Shown: in pieces, positions 14,392-22,505 of the stretch
Layout: each line of letters starts with the position of its first letter
Position numbering within the stretch: the first letter of the stretch is position 1
NCBI GenBank assembly: GCA_964533425.1
Contig: CAZHJG010000005.1
Coordinates: 1 to 40,299, forward strand
Length of the DNA stretch: 40,299 bases
Direction of reading: 5' to 3'
Origin: CAZHJG01 sp964533425
GTDB lineage: Bacteria; Patescibacteriota; Saccharimonadia; Saccharimonadales; UBA4665
Notes under the pieces: generated by a model
What the model was told of the DNA's origin: nothing
The model's database searches: none
The model's input: only the letters and a program-made list of their open reading frames with translations
Translations under genes and position numbers: made by a program

Positions 14392-15981
14392 CTAAATCCA
14401 GCTGGGCGGCTCGTAGTCACGAAGACCTCGGCCAGCCGGCAAAAGCGCTTCAATGCCTTTTGCTTGCATGCCCTTGAGCGGCTCGACCAGGAATCTTGAG
14501 CCCGACCAAGCACTGCGCAGTCGGTCAGCATTGCTGTTGACCTCCTCCAGACTGGCACCGGTGACATCAATGTACACCGTTACCTGTCCGACCTGTCCGA
14601 TGTTGCGGGCAACTTCTCCTTCATGCCCAGTGGTCAACTCCACGCTGACTTGCTGCGCTTGAGTGACCAGCTTGCGTGCCTCCTGCCGGTCAACAATCCT
14701 TCCCGTTGCCCCTGCGGACGCAAATTCGGCCCGCCTTTGAGCATGCTTGGGATCGATCATGTTGAAGACGGCAGTCACCGTTTTGGGAATCGGGACTCGC
14801 AAGAGATTCCAGAACTGGTCCGAGAACATCCCTGATCGCGGAAACTCAGCAATGTAGAACCCCTTGTGGTACGTCAACCCAAGCTGACAATAGTCATCTT
14901 GGGTAAAATTGGCGTACTTAGGCCAGGCGACATGCTCACTGAGCAAGTCGTAGTCGTCTTGCGGCCCTTGCCATTGCTCCCATAGCGGCTGGCCGAAAAC
15001 AGGATCGAGTGAAAGTCTGTTTTCGATGACCAGCTCGTTGTACGACATCAACCGGGCGGCCTTCACCCCAACGGGGCTAAAGCCCAGGCCAACGCCCATG
15101 AGAGCGTTATAGAAGTCCCAGCCGTAGCGCAGCAATACTTCTTCAACGCTGCCCATCGACTTGGCTTCTCGTTTAACTTGTGAGCCTCGGATCGTCAGCG
15201 ACATCGTGGTGCGATGCTCCAATGATTCGCCGCCCATCTCATCAAACCAATCGATGAGATGCTGCTCATTCGGTGCCGAGGTTCGGCTGAGGTTGGCGGC
15301 TTTCCGTAGCTCGCTGAGCGTTTTTTCGGGGTACTGCTGTTCGTTCAGGATGGTCTGGAAACGCCAAGCAAACCGATGCAGTGGACTGTCACCGGGTGCC
15401 ATGTCGTCCAGCAGCCTAGCGAAATGATTGAGCAGCCCTTCGCGGCTCGAATCATTCGCACTAAGGAGCGACGAGCCCCGCCACCAGAGCAAACTGGTGT
15501 AGGTATCGTAGCGCCGGTCACGCACCACCCCCAAAGGAGCGGGCGGTGGTTGGCCTTCTTCGACCTGAACATTTTGCGGCTGGTGAGCGATGAAGTCCAT
15601 CCGCCCAATTTGCCTGATTGGCTTCGGCCTTCGGACATTCTTGTCGTCGATCCCAAAGATTTCGCCCTCCACCATGTCATCCGCAGTGAAGGTTCCCTGG
15701 CTGAGCTTGTGGTTAGCTACGCGATAGGCCTTAGCCACCGCAGTCGTCTGCATGTTGTCAAACGGCTGAACTGCGAAGCCCACGAGGTACAGCACGACAA
15801 GCAATACGGCCATCCCCACACCGACGACAGCTGCACCGGCGGCTGTGCCAGCGACGATGAACATGAAGCCCACCAGGACCACCAAAGCGGCCCAGGCCAG
15901 TTTGAAATTGAGCTTGACGGGGCCGAACTGAAGCGGTACTTGCTTCAGAATGACTCGGCGAACCTGCTCAACATTAGCCAC
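14392..15981 (-). CDS. SCO6880-like T4SS protein (PrgI-like TM part + VirB4 N-terminal part)
   Basis: A 529-aa protein. Residues 28-71 hold two TM segments, as in PrgI-type subunits. The rest is soluble and resembles the N-terminal CagE/TrbE domain of VirB4 proteins, without Walker motifs. It pairs with the ATPase gene 71 bp downstream. It starts with GTG (15981), with AAGGAG 6 nt upstream. A five-codon frame (M-P-T-S-T) with its own AAGGAG ends just before that site, a possible tiny leader. The family name rests on layout and neighbours; the TM/soluble organisation is directly visible. Confidence 0.78.
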   Translation of the reverse strand: MANVEQVRRVILKQVPLQFGPVKLNFKLAWAALVVLVGFMFIVAGTAAGAAVVGVGMAVLLVVLYLVGFAVQPFDNMQTTAVAKAYRVANHKLSQGTFTADDMVEGEIFGIDDKNVRRPKPIRQIGRMDFIAHQPQNVQVEEGQPPPAPLGVVRDRRYDTYTSLLWWRGSSLLSANDSSREGLLNHFARLLDDMAPGDSPLHRFAWRFQTILNEQQYPEKTLSELRKAANLSRTSAPNEQHLIDWFDEMGGESLEHRTTMSLTIRGSQVKREAKSMGSVEEVLLRYGWDFYNALMGVGLGFSPVGVKAARLMSYNELVIENRLSLDPVFGQPLWEQWQGPQDDYDLLSEHVAWPKYANFTQDDYCQLGLTYHKGFYIAEFPRSGMFSDQFWNLLRVPIPKTVTAVFNMIDPKHAQRRAEFASAGATGRIVDRQEARKLVTQAQQVSVELTTGHEGEVARNIGQVGQVTVYIDVTGASLEEVNSNADRLRSAWSGSRFLVEPLKGMQAKGIEALLPAGRGLRDYEPPSWI

Positions 15982-16050
15982 GAAGGCTCCTTTCTAAGTA
16001 GACGTAGGCATCGCAGGCTCCTTGCCTTTGAACACCATTGTTGACGAAAA

Positions 16051-17157
16051 CTACGTGCGGAGCAGCCCGCGCGCATTCTGTACTGCGTTTCCGACACTAA
16101 AGTTCATCCCTGAGATGGCTTTCCATCCCATGAAAACGAGGACTGGTGTCAGAATCAGACCAGCGGCTCCTTGAATGAATGGTTGTGCACCACCACTAGA
16201 GCCAATGAGTCCGATCGAGATCACCAGCGATAGTGCCATCATTGGCTTGACCAGGATTGTGGCAATCAAGGTCAACAGGCTTCGCTTAAAGAAGCCTTCT
16301 GCCCAGCCGCCGAACATGAACAACCCAAACGAAACCAGGGTTGCCACTACTGCAGCCTCTAGGATGCCGTTGCGGAGGACCAACATGATTTCCGTCAAGA
16401 TGCCGCCCATCACCCCGATAAAGAGGAAAATGACCGGCAGCAAGATAGCCGCAAAGCTACCTATCAGAGAACCATTGCCGAGTCCCACGGTCAGATGATG
16501 CAGAGTCGTAGAGGTGTTCTTTCCGAACGCGTTCAACAACCCCGCAGACACTTGTTTGTCGCACACCGCCGTGACTACGCCCGTCAAAGCCGGCAGGATC
16601 GGTATCGCCCACAAAAACACAGGCAAAGAAATGATCGCTGCTCCGGCCTCCCGGACGTTCAATGTGACGGTGCCCCTGGTTAGCCGGAAGAAGAATCCGA
16701 CAAGCCCCACGATCAACACTCCGCCCAGAACCAGGGCATATTCCCTGACGAACCAGCCGGCCGTGATGGTGGGTGAACCGCTGTTATTGATGAATTTGAT
16801 TTCATCACTGAGCACCGATGAAACAGCGTCAGCTTCGGCCCCAGCGACCCCTTGCAGGATCGGATGGACAACCGCTCTGACGGCCGAATCGGCCACGGAG
16901 CCCGCAATGCCGGTCACGGTCGTGACAGGATTGGGAAGCCCCACGCCAACGCCCCCGACCGAATGCGCCACGCCGCCGTGCTTCTTGCACGACGCCCGCG
17001 CCGCCGGATCGGTGAGCGTATTACAGTTGACGTGGATGGTACTGGGTGCCGCACGAGCTGCATTTGGCGTGGCGAGTGACGCACCGAGCGTAACGCACAT
17101 CGCAAGGATGGGCACTACCGCCGGCAGCCACCTCCACCTACCGGTCAGTCTCAACAT
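16051..17157 (-). CDS. VirB6/TrbL-like polytopic T4SS channel protein
   Basis: A 368-aa protein: signal peptide (cleavage near ARAAP, about residue 37), an outer segment with two Cys (45 and 57), then five to seven TM helices (about 130-155, 170-205, 225-255, 260-280, 290-320, 325-350). The last part (LILTPVLVFMGWKAISGM) is typical of TrbL/VirB6-like inner membrane proteins of Gram-positive conjugation systems. It overlaps the upstream gene by 20 bp, which implies coupled translation. The call is by topology and position in the operon. Confidence 0.72.
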   Translation of the reverse strand: MLRLTGRWRWLPAVVPILAMCVTLGASLATPNAARAAPSTIHVNCNTLTDPAARASCKKHGGVAHSVGGVGVGLPNPVTTVTGIAGSVADSAVRAVVHPILQGVAGAEADAVSSVLSDEIKFINNSGSPTITAGWFVREYALVLGGVLIVGLVGFFFRLTRGTVTLNVREAGAAIISLPVFLWAIPILPALTGVVTAVCDKQVSAGLLNAFGKNTSTTLHHLTVGLGNGSLIGSFAAILLPVIFLFIGVMGGILTEIMLVLRNGILEAAVVATLVSFGLFMFGGWAEGFFKRSLLTLIATILVKPMMALSLVISIGLIGSSGGAQPFIQGAAGLILTPVLVFMGWKAISGMNFSVGNAVQNARGLLRT

Positions 17158-17902
17158 AGGTTTTGTATCCCTTCAGGTATGGCTGGAATCGTTTCTCGGT
17201 TGCCTGGAGGCTCAGCCCGTTAATAGGGCTGGGAGCTTGGCTGGCTGGCGGATCGTCGGTTTCGACGTACAGCCACTTGTTGCCATGCTTCTCCAGCTTA
17301 ATGACCGAAATGCCAGGAACCATATACTGCAGGTTCTTAGCAGTGACGTAGTTGGTAATGCTGTACAGATTGACCGTTGCCTGCGTATCGGTGAACCGCA
17401 TGACGCGGTACAGTAGCACGCTGACGTAGTAGTTGGCATTGTTGTTGACCTGCGCCTGCTGCACGCTGTCGTAGCCAAAGTCCGTGGCCAGCGCTGGCCC
17501 TTCTTGGGCAAGCGACTGCGCGACCTGTGACTGCTGACTGGGTACAACAAGCTGCCGGACTACGGATCGCATTTCGTTGGCCGGTAAAAATACCGCCGCT
17601 GAAATGTTGGTCGACGCCGTAATCGCGGCGGATACTGCTTCTTGCTCGTCTGGCTTTAGCTTCGGGGGCTGGCCCGTTTGCCCACTCGCCGGCGGCTGCT
17701 GTATGGCAGCTTGAGGTGTCGTGGTCGTGGTAACTGTCGGCGCTGTGCTAACAGTTGGGGCTGGCACCGTGGTGACGGTCTGCGGTGTGGTTGTCTGGGC
17801 ATTGGCTGCTAGGCCTTTCCCCTTTTGCACACCACTAATGACAATCAACAAGGCCCCTAACACCAAAAGCAGCCCGAGAACGCTGATTGCGAGCTTTCGC
17901 AT
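17138..17902 (-). CDS. VirB8/TcpC-like single-TM T4SS protein
   Basis: A 254-aa protein with one N-terminal TM (about 5-25), a Thr/Pro/Val linker to about residue 85, and an alpha/beta domain (about 88-250) that could be an NTF2-like VirB8/TcpC fold (VNLYSITNYV, KHGNKWLYVE). Such bitopic proteins bridge the channel and the outer face. No ribosome site is obvious; a hairpin (17922-17951) precedes it. It overlaps the VirB6-like gene by 20 bp. The homology is inferred from topology and context, so confidence in the function is moderate. Confidence 0.62.
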   Translation of the reverse strand: MRKLAISVLGLLLVLGALLIVISGVQKGKGLAANAQTTTPQTVTTVPAPTVSTAPTVTTTTTPQAAIQQPPASGQTGQPPKLKPDEQEAVSAAITASTNISAAVFLPANEMRSVVRQLVVPSQQSQVAQSLAQEGPALATDFGYDSVQQAQVNNNANYYVSVLLYRVMRFTDTQATVNLYSITNYVTAKNLQYMVPGISVIKLEKHGNKWLYVETDDPPASQAPSPINGLSLQATEKRFQPYLKGYKTYVETDR

Positions 17903-17921
17903 AGTTCACTTTACATGTTGG

Positions 17922-17951
17922 AGGAGTGGCCCTAACTGAGCGACCACTCCT
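17922..17951 (-). other. Hairpin in the T4SS message before the VirB8-like gene
   Basis: Perfect 8-bp inverted repeat AGGAGTGG/CCACTCCT with a 14-nt loop, between the VirB2-like and VirB8-like genes. There is no T-run. It may set relative expression or be an RNA-processing site. Confidence 0.45.
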
Positions 17952-17981
17952 ACGTTTGGACGGACACGGACATGTTCCGGC

Positions 17982-18293
17982 TCAGAGACCCAAGAACGAC
18001 GTCCACTTGTTGAGGCCTGAAGCGCCGGCGTATATGAGCGCGAGAACGATCACACAAGCTGCGCTTAGAAAAACGCCTCGAGCGATGCCGCCATCCTGCC
18101 TCTTGCTGGCAAACGACGTTGCCGCCAGGAAGAAACCATAGAAGAAGGCCACGACCAGGACCAGCGCCATCACGCCCAAGGCGAAATCGGCCAGCTTGGT
18201 CAGCGGCCCCGAGATGGGGCTGTTGGTGTTGGGACTGATGTGCGGCAAACTCTGAGCCGCCACCGTCACTATCATGTTGTGCAATGACAGCAC
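17982..18293 (-). CDS. VirB2-like two-TM protein
   Basis: A 103-aa protein with two TM segments (about 36-60 and 73-95) joined by a short basic loop (SKRQDGG), the layout of VirB2/TrbC pilin-like or small channel subunits. The GTG start has AAGGAG 6 nt upstream. It sits between the NTPase and the VirB8-like gene in the T4SS operon. The sequence is too short and variable for a firm family call. Confidence 0.65.
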   Translation of the reverse strand: MLSLHNMIVTVAAQSLPHISPNTNSPISGPLTKLADFALGVMALVLVVAFFYGFFLAATSFASKRQDGGIARGVFLSAACVIVLALIYAGASGLNKWTSFLGL

Positions 18294-18315
18294 TGATTGC
18301 TCCTTAGGTTGCGTA

Positions 18316-19800
18316 TTACTCCGTTGTTGGCGAGGCGGTCACCGATCTTTCGGAATCAGCGATCGACCCATTATGGGTTTCTTCCGGGACAACTTCTGCC
18401 CTGACGACGGCGATGAGTGCCTCCTTCAAGAGCACTTTGATCTTCCGTGGAATTTTGTTGACGTCGACAACCTTGCCTTTTGCCATGTACTGGTTGAAGG
18501 GGATTACGTGCACACGAGCAAGAGGAAACTCGAAATCCAACGGCGCATAAGGCTCACCACCGTTCTCCTTGTTTGGCTCATGCATTACTTCCGTGTAACG
18601 TTGGGCGTACACCATGCGTTGACGGTAAATCTGCTTATTAGTGCGGACTTTATCACCGACAACTATGATGACGCTATTGCGAACCTTCACCGGCACGCCA
18701 AGGTTGGAGTACCGTTGCATGGTCTTGCCCAGGTCTTTTTCCGAGTTCGCCATATGGACGTTCCCGGCGAAAACCAGGGTTTGCGCCATTTCAACAGATC
18801 CACGATTGGTCGGACCCTTGATCTCGTTACCGAGATCGCAGACGACCGTGTGGGCCTGCAACTTAACGTTTTTGAGCGCTTCCCGGAATTTGTAAAGGGC
18901 GATCTGCTCGTTAAGCACCGGGTCACTGGCAATGACCATAACGCCGGTCTGGCGATGCGAGTCAGCTTCCTCAAAGAAGCTGGCCAGCGAGCCCAGACCA
19001 CCTGCCTCGAACTTTTTAAGATAAGCCCGAAGCTGAATCGTGTGACCTTCGTCGATGCCCAGCCGGTCAGACGTACTGCCCGGGCTTTCATTGACATCGA
19101 AGGCCGTCATGAGGCGCTTGATCACATGCGCGTAGAACGCGATGAGCCAGACTGCCAGAGCGGTTTTGGCGCTGCCACCCTTCGAGTTGGCGAACGCGAT
19201 GATCTTTTGTACATCCCGAAACTCCCAGAGCTTCTCGTCCGCCAGAGCATCACGCTCCGCCCACGAAGGTGTAGCAATCCATTGCCAACCCAAGCGAACA
19301 TACATACGCTCGCCTATGAGCTTCCAGAAGATGCCACGTAGACCGCGCCCCGGGACCGGCTCCTCAGGTTCGTAACGAACCGGCAGGAAACGGTCGAGGA
19401 TTTTTCGGTCGAACGCGAATGGAAGCGCCAGCAGCAGGATAAGCACGACAAGGATCATCACGACGCCCTTAAGCGCGACGACGGCCACTGCCAGGCAGAC
19501 CAACACTGCTGCGACGAGCCCGATCTTGACCAACAGCTCCTTCTGAGGACTTCTGTACTTCTGAGGGAGCTTCGGCCTGAGTCGGGGCTGCGGCTTCTTG
19601 CGCGCTGGCTTTGCCTCCGGTGGTGACGCCTCTTGCGGCGCTTCTTCTACCGCGGAAGAAGTTTCCTCCACGATTTCGGGTACCTCCGGCGGCTCGGCAT
19701 GTTCTGTAGTTCCGTTAGGTGGTCCTTCACCTTGACGCGGACGGTGCCGTCTGGGTTGCGGTACGCCCCCAATCGGCGGTGAATTGTTGTCATAGGCCAC
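18316..19800 (-). CDS. ParA/MinD-like NTPase with N-terminal membrane anchor (T4SS operon)
   Basis: A 494-aa protein from the GTG at 19800 (GGAGGAGG about 6 nt upstream; a GTG at 19809 is too close to the site). Residues 1-85 are Pro/Glu/Lys-rich, two TM segments follow (about 90-130), then a soluble domain with the deviant Walker A KGGSAKT (207-213). The usual Val-Gly before Lys is Ser-Ala. ALAVWLIAFYAHV and VMVIASDP follow as in ParA/MinD proteins. It opens the T4SS operon and may localise or energise the machine at the membrane. A membrane-anchored ParA-like NTPase also occurs in Gram-positive conjugation clusters. Confidence 0.78.
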   Translation of the reverse strand: MAYDNNSPPIGGVPQPRRHRPRQGEGPPNGTTEHAEPPEVPEIVEETSSAVEEAPQEASPPEAKPARKKPQPRLRPKLPQKYRSPQKELLVKIGLVAAVLVCLAVAVVALKGVVMILVVLILLLALPFAFDRKILDRFLPVRYEPEEPVPGRGLRGIFWKLIGERMYVRLGWQWIATPSWAERDALADEKLWEFRDVQKIIAFANSKGGSAKTALAVWLIAFYAHVIKRLMTAFDVNESPGSTSDRLGIDEGHTIQLRAYLKKFEAGGLGSLASFFEEADSHRQTGVMVIASDPVLNEQIALYKFREALKNVKLQAHTVVCDLGNEIKGPTNRGSVEMAQTLVFAGNVHMANSEKDLGKTMQRYSNLGVPVKVRNSVIIVVGDKVRTNKQIYRQRMVYAQRYTEVMHEPNKENGGEPYAPLDFEFPLARVHVIPFNQYMAKGKVVDVNKIPRKIKVLLKEALIAVVRAEVVPEETHNGSIADSERSVTASPTTE

Positions 19801-19838
19801 GAGGGCCACCTCCTCCTTAATCTAGAGGTACTGTGATT

Positions 19839-19885
19839 TGTATATTTTGATTAATTTGTTTGGCCAAGTTGTTAAGCTACAACTT
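19839..19885 (-). promoter_or_regulatory. T4SS operon promoter with palindromic operator candidate
   Basis: Leftward TTGGCC (19867-19862), 17 bp, TATACA (19844-19839), about 38 bp before the first gene. A perfect inverted repeat AAGTTGT-N6-ACAACTT (19866-19885) overlaps the edge of the -35. No regulator gene is adjacent, so the binding protein would be encoded elsewhere. Confidence 0.6.
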
Positions 19886-20121
19886 TCCTGAAGCGGGGCT
19901 GCAGGCCGGATTTTCTTCCGGTCTGAGCGCTTGCCAGCGAGAAGCCGTCCCAGCGCCTAGACCGAAAGACAATCTGTTGGCTGGTATGTTAATCCACCTG
20001 TGTACGCTTCACGCCCCTCTTGTACATTTAGCATCATGATACAACCTGTGTTACACAAAATCAATGTTGTTGTTTCGTATACATTACCTCCTCTAACGGG
20101 GGTGAGTGATAATCTGGTTCG
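19886..20121. other. Divergent intergenic region without a clear gene
   Basis: The region separates the T4SS operon from the PH-like membrane gene. It holds a CCGGA/TCCGG hairpin (near 19908-19923) and an orphan Shine-Dalgarno-like GAGGAGGT on the minus strand (20095-20088) with no start codon at a workable distance. An 85-codon minus frame through it has no ribosome site and lacks coding character. Confidence 0.4.
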
Positions 20122-20150
20122 TTGCCGGGCCTCTGCAAACGTTATATAGT
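20122..20150 (+). promoter_or_regulatory. Candidate promoter of the PH-like membrane gene
   Basis: TTGCCG (20122-20127), 17 bp, TATAGT (20145-20150), about 80 bp before the ATG. Spacing is ideal and the -10 is good. Confidence 0.5.
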
Positions 20151-20232
20151 CAGGCCTATGTCTCCGGCATGTCCGTTGAGACCGCACGTTTACTTCAAGC
20201 GGGTTAGCATCCATCTTTGTCTAAGGAGTATT

Positions 20233-21069
20233 ATGCCTCTCTCGAGGAAAGTTACTATTCACCTTATTTTCGTCGGGCTGGCTATCGTGGCCGCTTCATG
20301 GGTTCCATGGGATTTGCTGTACAAAGCAATCGTTGGGTTGATCGTTGTTCTCTTCGGCCTGATCTACGGGAAAGCCGTAGAGCGACGAGAGATCGTGCAC
20401 CACAAGTTATGGCAGCGTCTCAAACGTGAGAATATACGCCACAAGACACGTCGACATTGGTTCGCGTTGACCCCTGTGGCCATGGCGCTTTTCGTAGCGG
20501 TCCTGCTGTACGTCGGCAGCCTGTTTGCCAGCCCGATCCACCTTCGGGCGGCGAGCTCAGGGCAGTCTTCGCAGTTTCCGCAACTCTCACCAGAAATACC
20601 GTCACTGGGCCCTACGCCCCCGAAAAAGGGACAAAAACATCACCGACAAGCCTCAGGAGCTTCACCACGGCTGCCAAGCAGCATCACCATACCACTTGAC
20701 CTCGTGTTGTTAATCGCGAGTCTCGCGACACTGTTGGTGGCCGCCTGGCTGTTCGTTCTCTGGTGGCAGCGAATCTTCGTGGTTACGCAGAGTAACCTGG
20801 TCCTGCTCAGGGACCCGCCGACGTTTTTGCCATTCATGCCGCAAAGCGACGCGCCTTGGCCCGTCTATATTTTCGACAATGTTTCTTCCAGCGCGCCCTT
20901 CCCTGGCAATATGCTAGGCTACGGGACCGTGAGTGTGGAAACGCGAGATCAAAAGGACAATGACATCAACTACATGCCTTTTATTCCGCGTGAAGAGGAC
21001 TTCGCTGAACTGCTCCGCAACCTCAAGGACTTGACTCGGAGATCTCATCTGAACGCCCAACCCGTTTAA
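20233..21069 (+). CDS. Multi-TM protein with bacterial PH-like domain
   Basis: A 278-aa protein. TM segments lie at about 8-28, 30-46, 78-99 and 150-175. The segment after the last TM (QRIFVVTQSNLVLLRDPPTF, then GYGTVSVET) resembles a bPH/DUF304-type domain, which is common in membrane proteins of unknown role. AAGGAG 5 nt before the ATG fixes the start; the frame is open further upstream without a site. It is divergent from the T4SS operon and ends at a strong terminator. A link with secretion is possible but rests only on position. Confidence 0.72.
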   Translation: MPLSRKVTIHLIFVGLAIVAASWVPWDLLYKAIVGLIVVLFGLIYGKAVERREIVHHKLWQRLKRENIRHKTRRHWFALTPVAMALFVAVLLYVGSLFASPIHLRAASSGQSSQFPQLSPEIPSLGPTPPKKGQKHHRQASGASPRLPSSITIPLDLVLLIASLATLLVAAWLFVLWWQRIFVVTQSNLVLLRDPPTFLPFMPQSDAPWPVYIFDNVSSSAPFPGNMLGYGTVSVETRDQKDNDINYMPFIPREEDFAELLRNLKDLTRRSHLNAQPV

Positions 21070-21079
21070 GCAACGTGCG

Positions 21080-21131
21080 CCCGGCGACGGTCATCTTTTA
21101 TAGATTGACAGTCGCCGGGTGTTTTACTTTT
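21080..21131 (+). terminator. Intrinsic terminator
   Basis: CCCGGCGAC (21080-21088) pairs perfectly with GTCGCCGGG (21111-21119); inner GTCA/TGAC can extend it. TGTTTTACTTTT follows. It ends the PH-like gene and sits just before the next promoter. Confidence 0.8.
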
Positions 21132-21152
21132 GACGACAGATTATTATGTTTA

Positions 21153-21161
21153 TGCTATAAC
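21153..21161 (+). promoter_or_regulatory. Extended -10 promoter of the YHYH gene
   Basis: TGC-TATAAC ends exactly 7 bp from the ATG at 21168, so transcription should start on the A of ATG. TTGACG (21130-21135) is 20 bp upstream, too far for a normal -35. There is no Shine-Dalgarno sequence. Confidence 0.5.
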
Positions 21162-21167
21162 TACAGC

Positions 21168-22505
21168 ATGGAAGATAAGCCAGTTTCGCCCGAGTCAGAG
21201 GAAAACCTGCCTCAGGACGGGCCGGCTCATAACGAAGCAGTCGCGAGCCAGCCAGTTGACGCAAACTCTGAGGCAACTCCGCGGCAGGAATCCCAAGATA
21301 CCCCGCCGGTCGAGGAGGCAGAGACTACGCCGCCAACCGAAGTTAAACCCGGTTCATCCCCGTCTGCCCCGACGGCGCCAACGGTAAAGATTTCGGCCGC
21401 ACCTAAAATCGTGGTCTCCAAAGGCAAGTCAAAGAAGAAGTGGTTGCTGCTCGGCCTACTGGTGCTCCTAGTGGCCGCTGGCGTTGCCTTCTGGTTCGTT
21501 CATAAGCATCACAAAACCGCCCCAGCAACGGTCAAGCAGGCACAAACCGCCACCAAGGCGGCCGCCAAAGTCCAGGGCCTGCAGCTCGACACCAAGAAAA
21601 ACTACGGCAACAAGTACGCTAACGGCATACTGCCCGTCGGCGACGGCAAGTATTCAAAAACTGCCGCCAAGGCCGGCTACGTCTACGCCTGCAGCACCTA
21701 CGCCCAAAACCTCAGTTCCAGCCAGGGTGGCGCCAGTACCCGCGGCCCGTGGTTCACCAACAACAATACGGAGTATGACGTCAACAAAAAAGTGCAGGTC
21801 AACGGCAACGTCATGTGGCAAAGCAGCTTCAACATGTCGCTCAACGGCGGCAAACGCGTGATTACCACCAACGACCTGCCGACGCATCCCACCGGTATTT
21901 TTCCCATCGCCAGCACCGACCCTGCCTACGCCTACGATCGCAACCCGAACTCCATCAAGGGCCAGACCCTGACCTACACGCTCACTGCTAACCCGACCTA
22001 CGGCTCACCGCAGTGTATGGGCGGCGAAGCCGGGGTCATGCTGACCGGGGTCGCTCTGTTCAACGCCTTTGACGCCGGAGGCCGCGACGCCGGGGCCTGG
22101 GAAGTGCAGGACCAGTGTAGTGGCCACCCTCAGTCTGACGGCATCTACCACTACCACACCCTGAGCAGCTGCATCACCGACACCTCGGTGTCGACAGTCA
22201 TCGGCTACGCGCTAGATGGCTTCCCCATCACCGGGCCCAAAGTCGGCCCCAATAACATCCTGACTACCTCCGACCTCGACGAGTGCCACGGCATTGTCAG
22301 CGCCGTCAGCCTCAATAACAAGCAAGTTACCACCTACCATTACGTCATGACACAGGACTTTCCCTACTCCGTCAGCTGCTTCCGGGCCATACCCTCCCAG
22401 ACCACACCATCAGGCGGTGGGCAGAGTCAAGGCCAGAGCCAAACTCCCTCGCAGGGGCAGCCGACTGGCCCGCCCCCACCGCCAGCGCGAGCTACACCGT
22501 TCTAG
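21168..22505 (+). CDS. Membrane-anchored YHYH-domain protein
   Basis: A 445-aa protein: acidic/Pro-rich cytosolic N-terminus (1-85), one TM (about 91-111), then a large outer domain with the YHYH motif at 327-330 (DGIYHYHT) and the flanking marks GYALDGFPI and TYHYVMTQDFPYSVSCFR. The YHYH family is extracytoplasmic and of unknown function; the His residues suggest metal binding. The C-terminal 40 residues are Gln/Ser/Pro-rich. The start is the ATG at 21168 with an extended -10 seven bp away; the frame upstream overlaps the terminator. It converges on the next gene, with a 4-bp stop overlap. Confidence 0.85.
   Translation: MEDKPVSPESEENLPQDGPAHNEAVASQPVDANSEATPRQESQDTPPVEEAETTPPTEVKPGSSPSAPTAPTVKISAAPKIVVSKGKSKKKWLLLGLLVLLVAAGVAFWFVHKHHKTAPATVKQAQTATKAAAKVQGLQLDTKKNYGNKYANGILPVGDGKYSKTAAKAGYVYACSTYAQNLSSSQGGASTRGPWFTNNNTEYDVNKKVQVNGNVMWQSSFNMSLNGGKRVITTNDLPTHPTGIFPIASTDPAYAYDRNPNSIKGQTLTYTLTANPTYGSPQCMGGEAGVMLTGVALFNAFDAGGRDAGAWEVQDQCSGHPQSDGIYHYHTLSSCITDTSVSTVIGYALDGFPITGPKVGPNNILTTSDLDECHGIVSAVSLNNKQVTTYHYVMTQDFPYSVSCFRAIPSQTTPSGGGQSQGQSQTPSQGQPTGPPPPPARATPF

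Noticed and set aside
16514..17416. 300-codon plus-strand frame
   Set aside because: Antisense to the VirB6- and VirB8-like genes; low-complexity translation and no start signal.
17922..17951. Inverted repeat as a terminator within the T4SS operon
   Set aside because: There is no T-run and the downstream genes continue in the same direction with overlaps, so full termination here is unlikely.
18274..19341. 355-codon plus-strand frame
   Set aside because: Antisense to the ParA-like NTPase gene; a by-product of GC-rich codon use.
19957..20214. 85-codon minus frame with a GAGGAGGT nearby
   Set aside because: The ribosome-like site is 1 nt or about 20 nt from any possible start in the useful frames, and the translation shows no domain.
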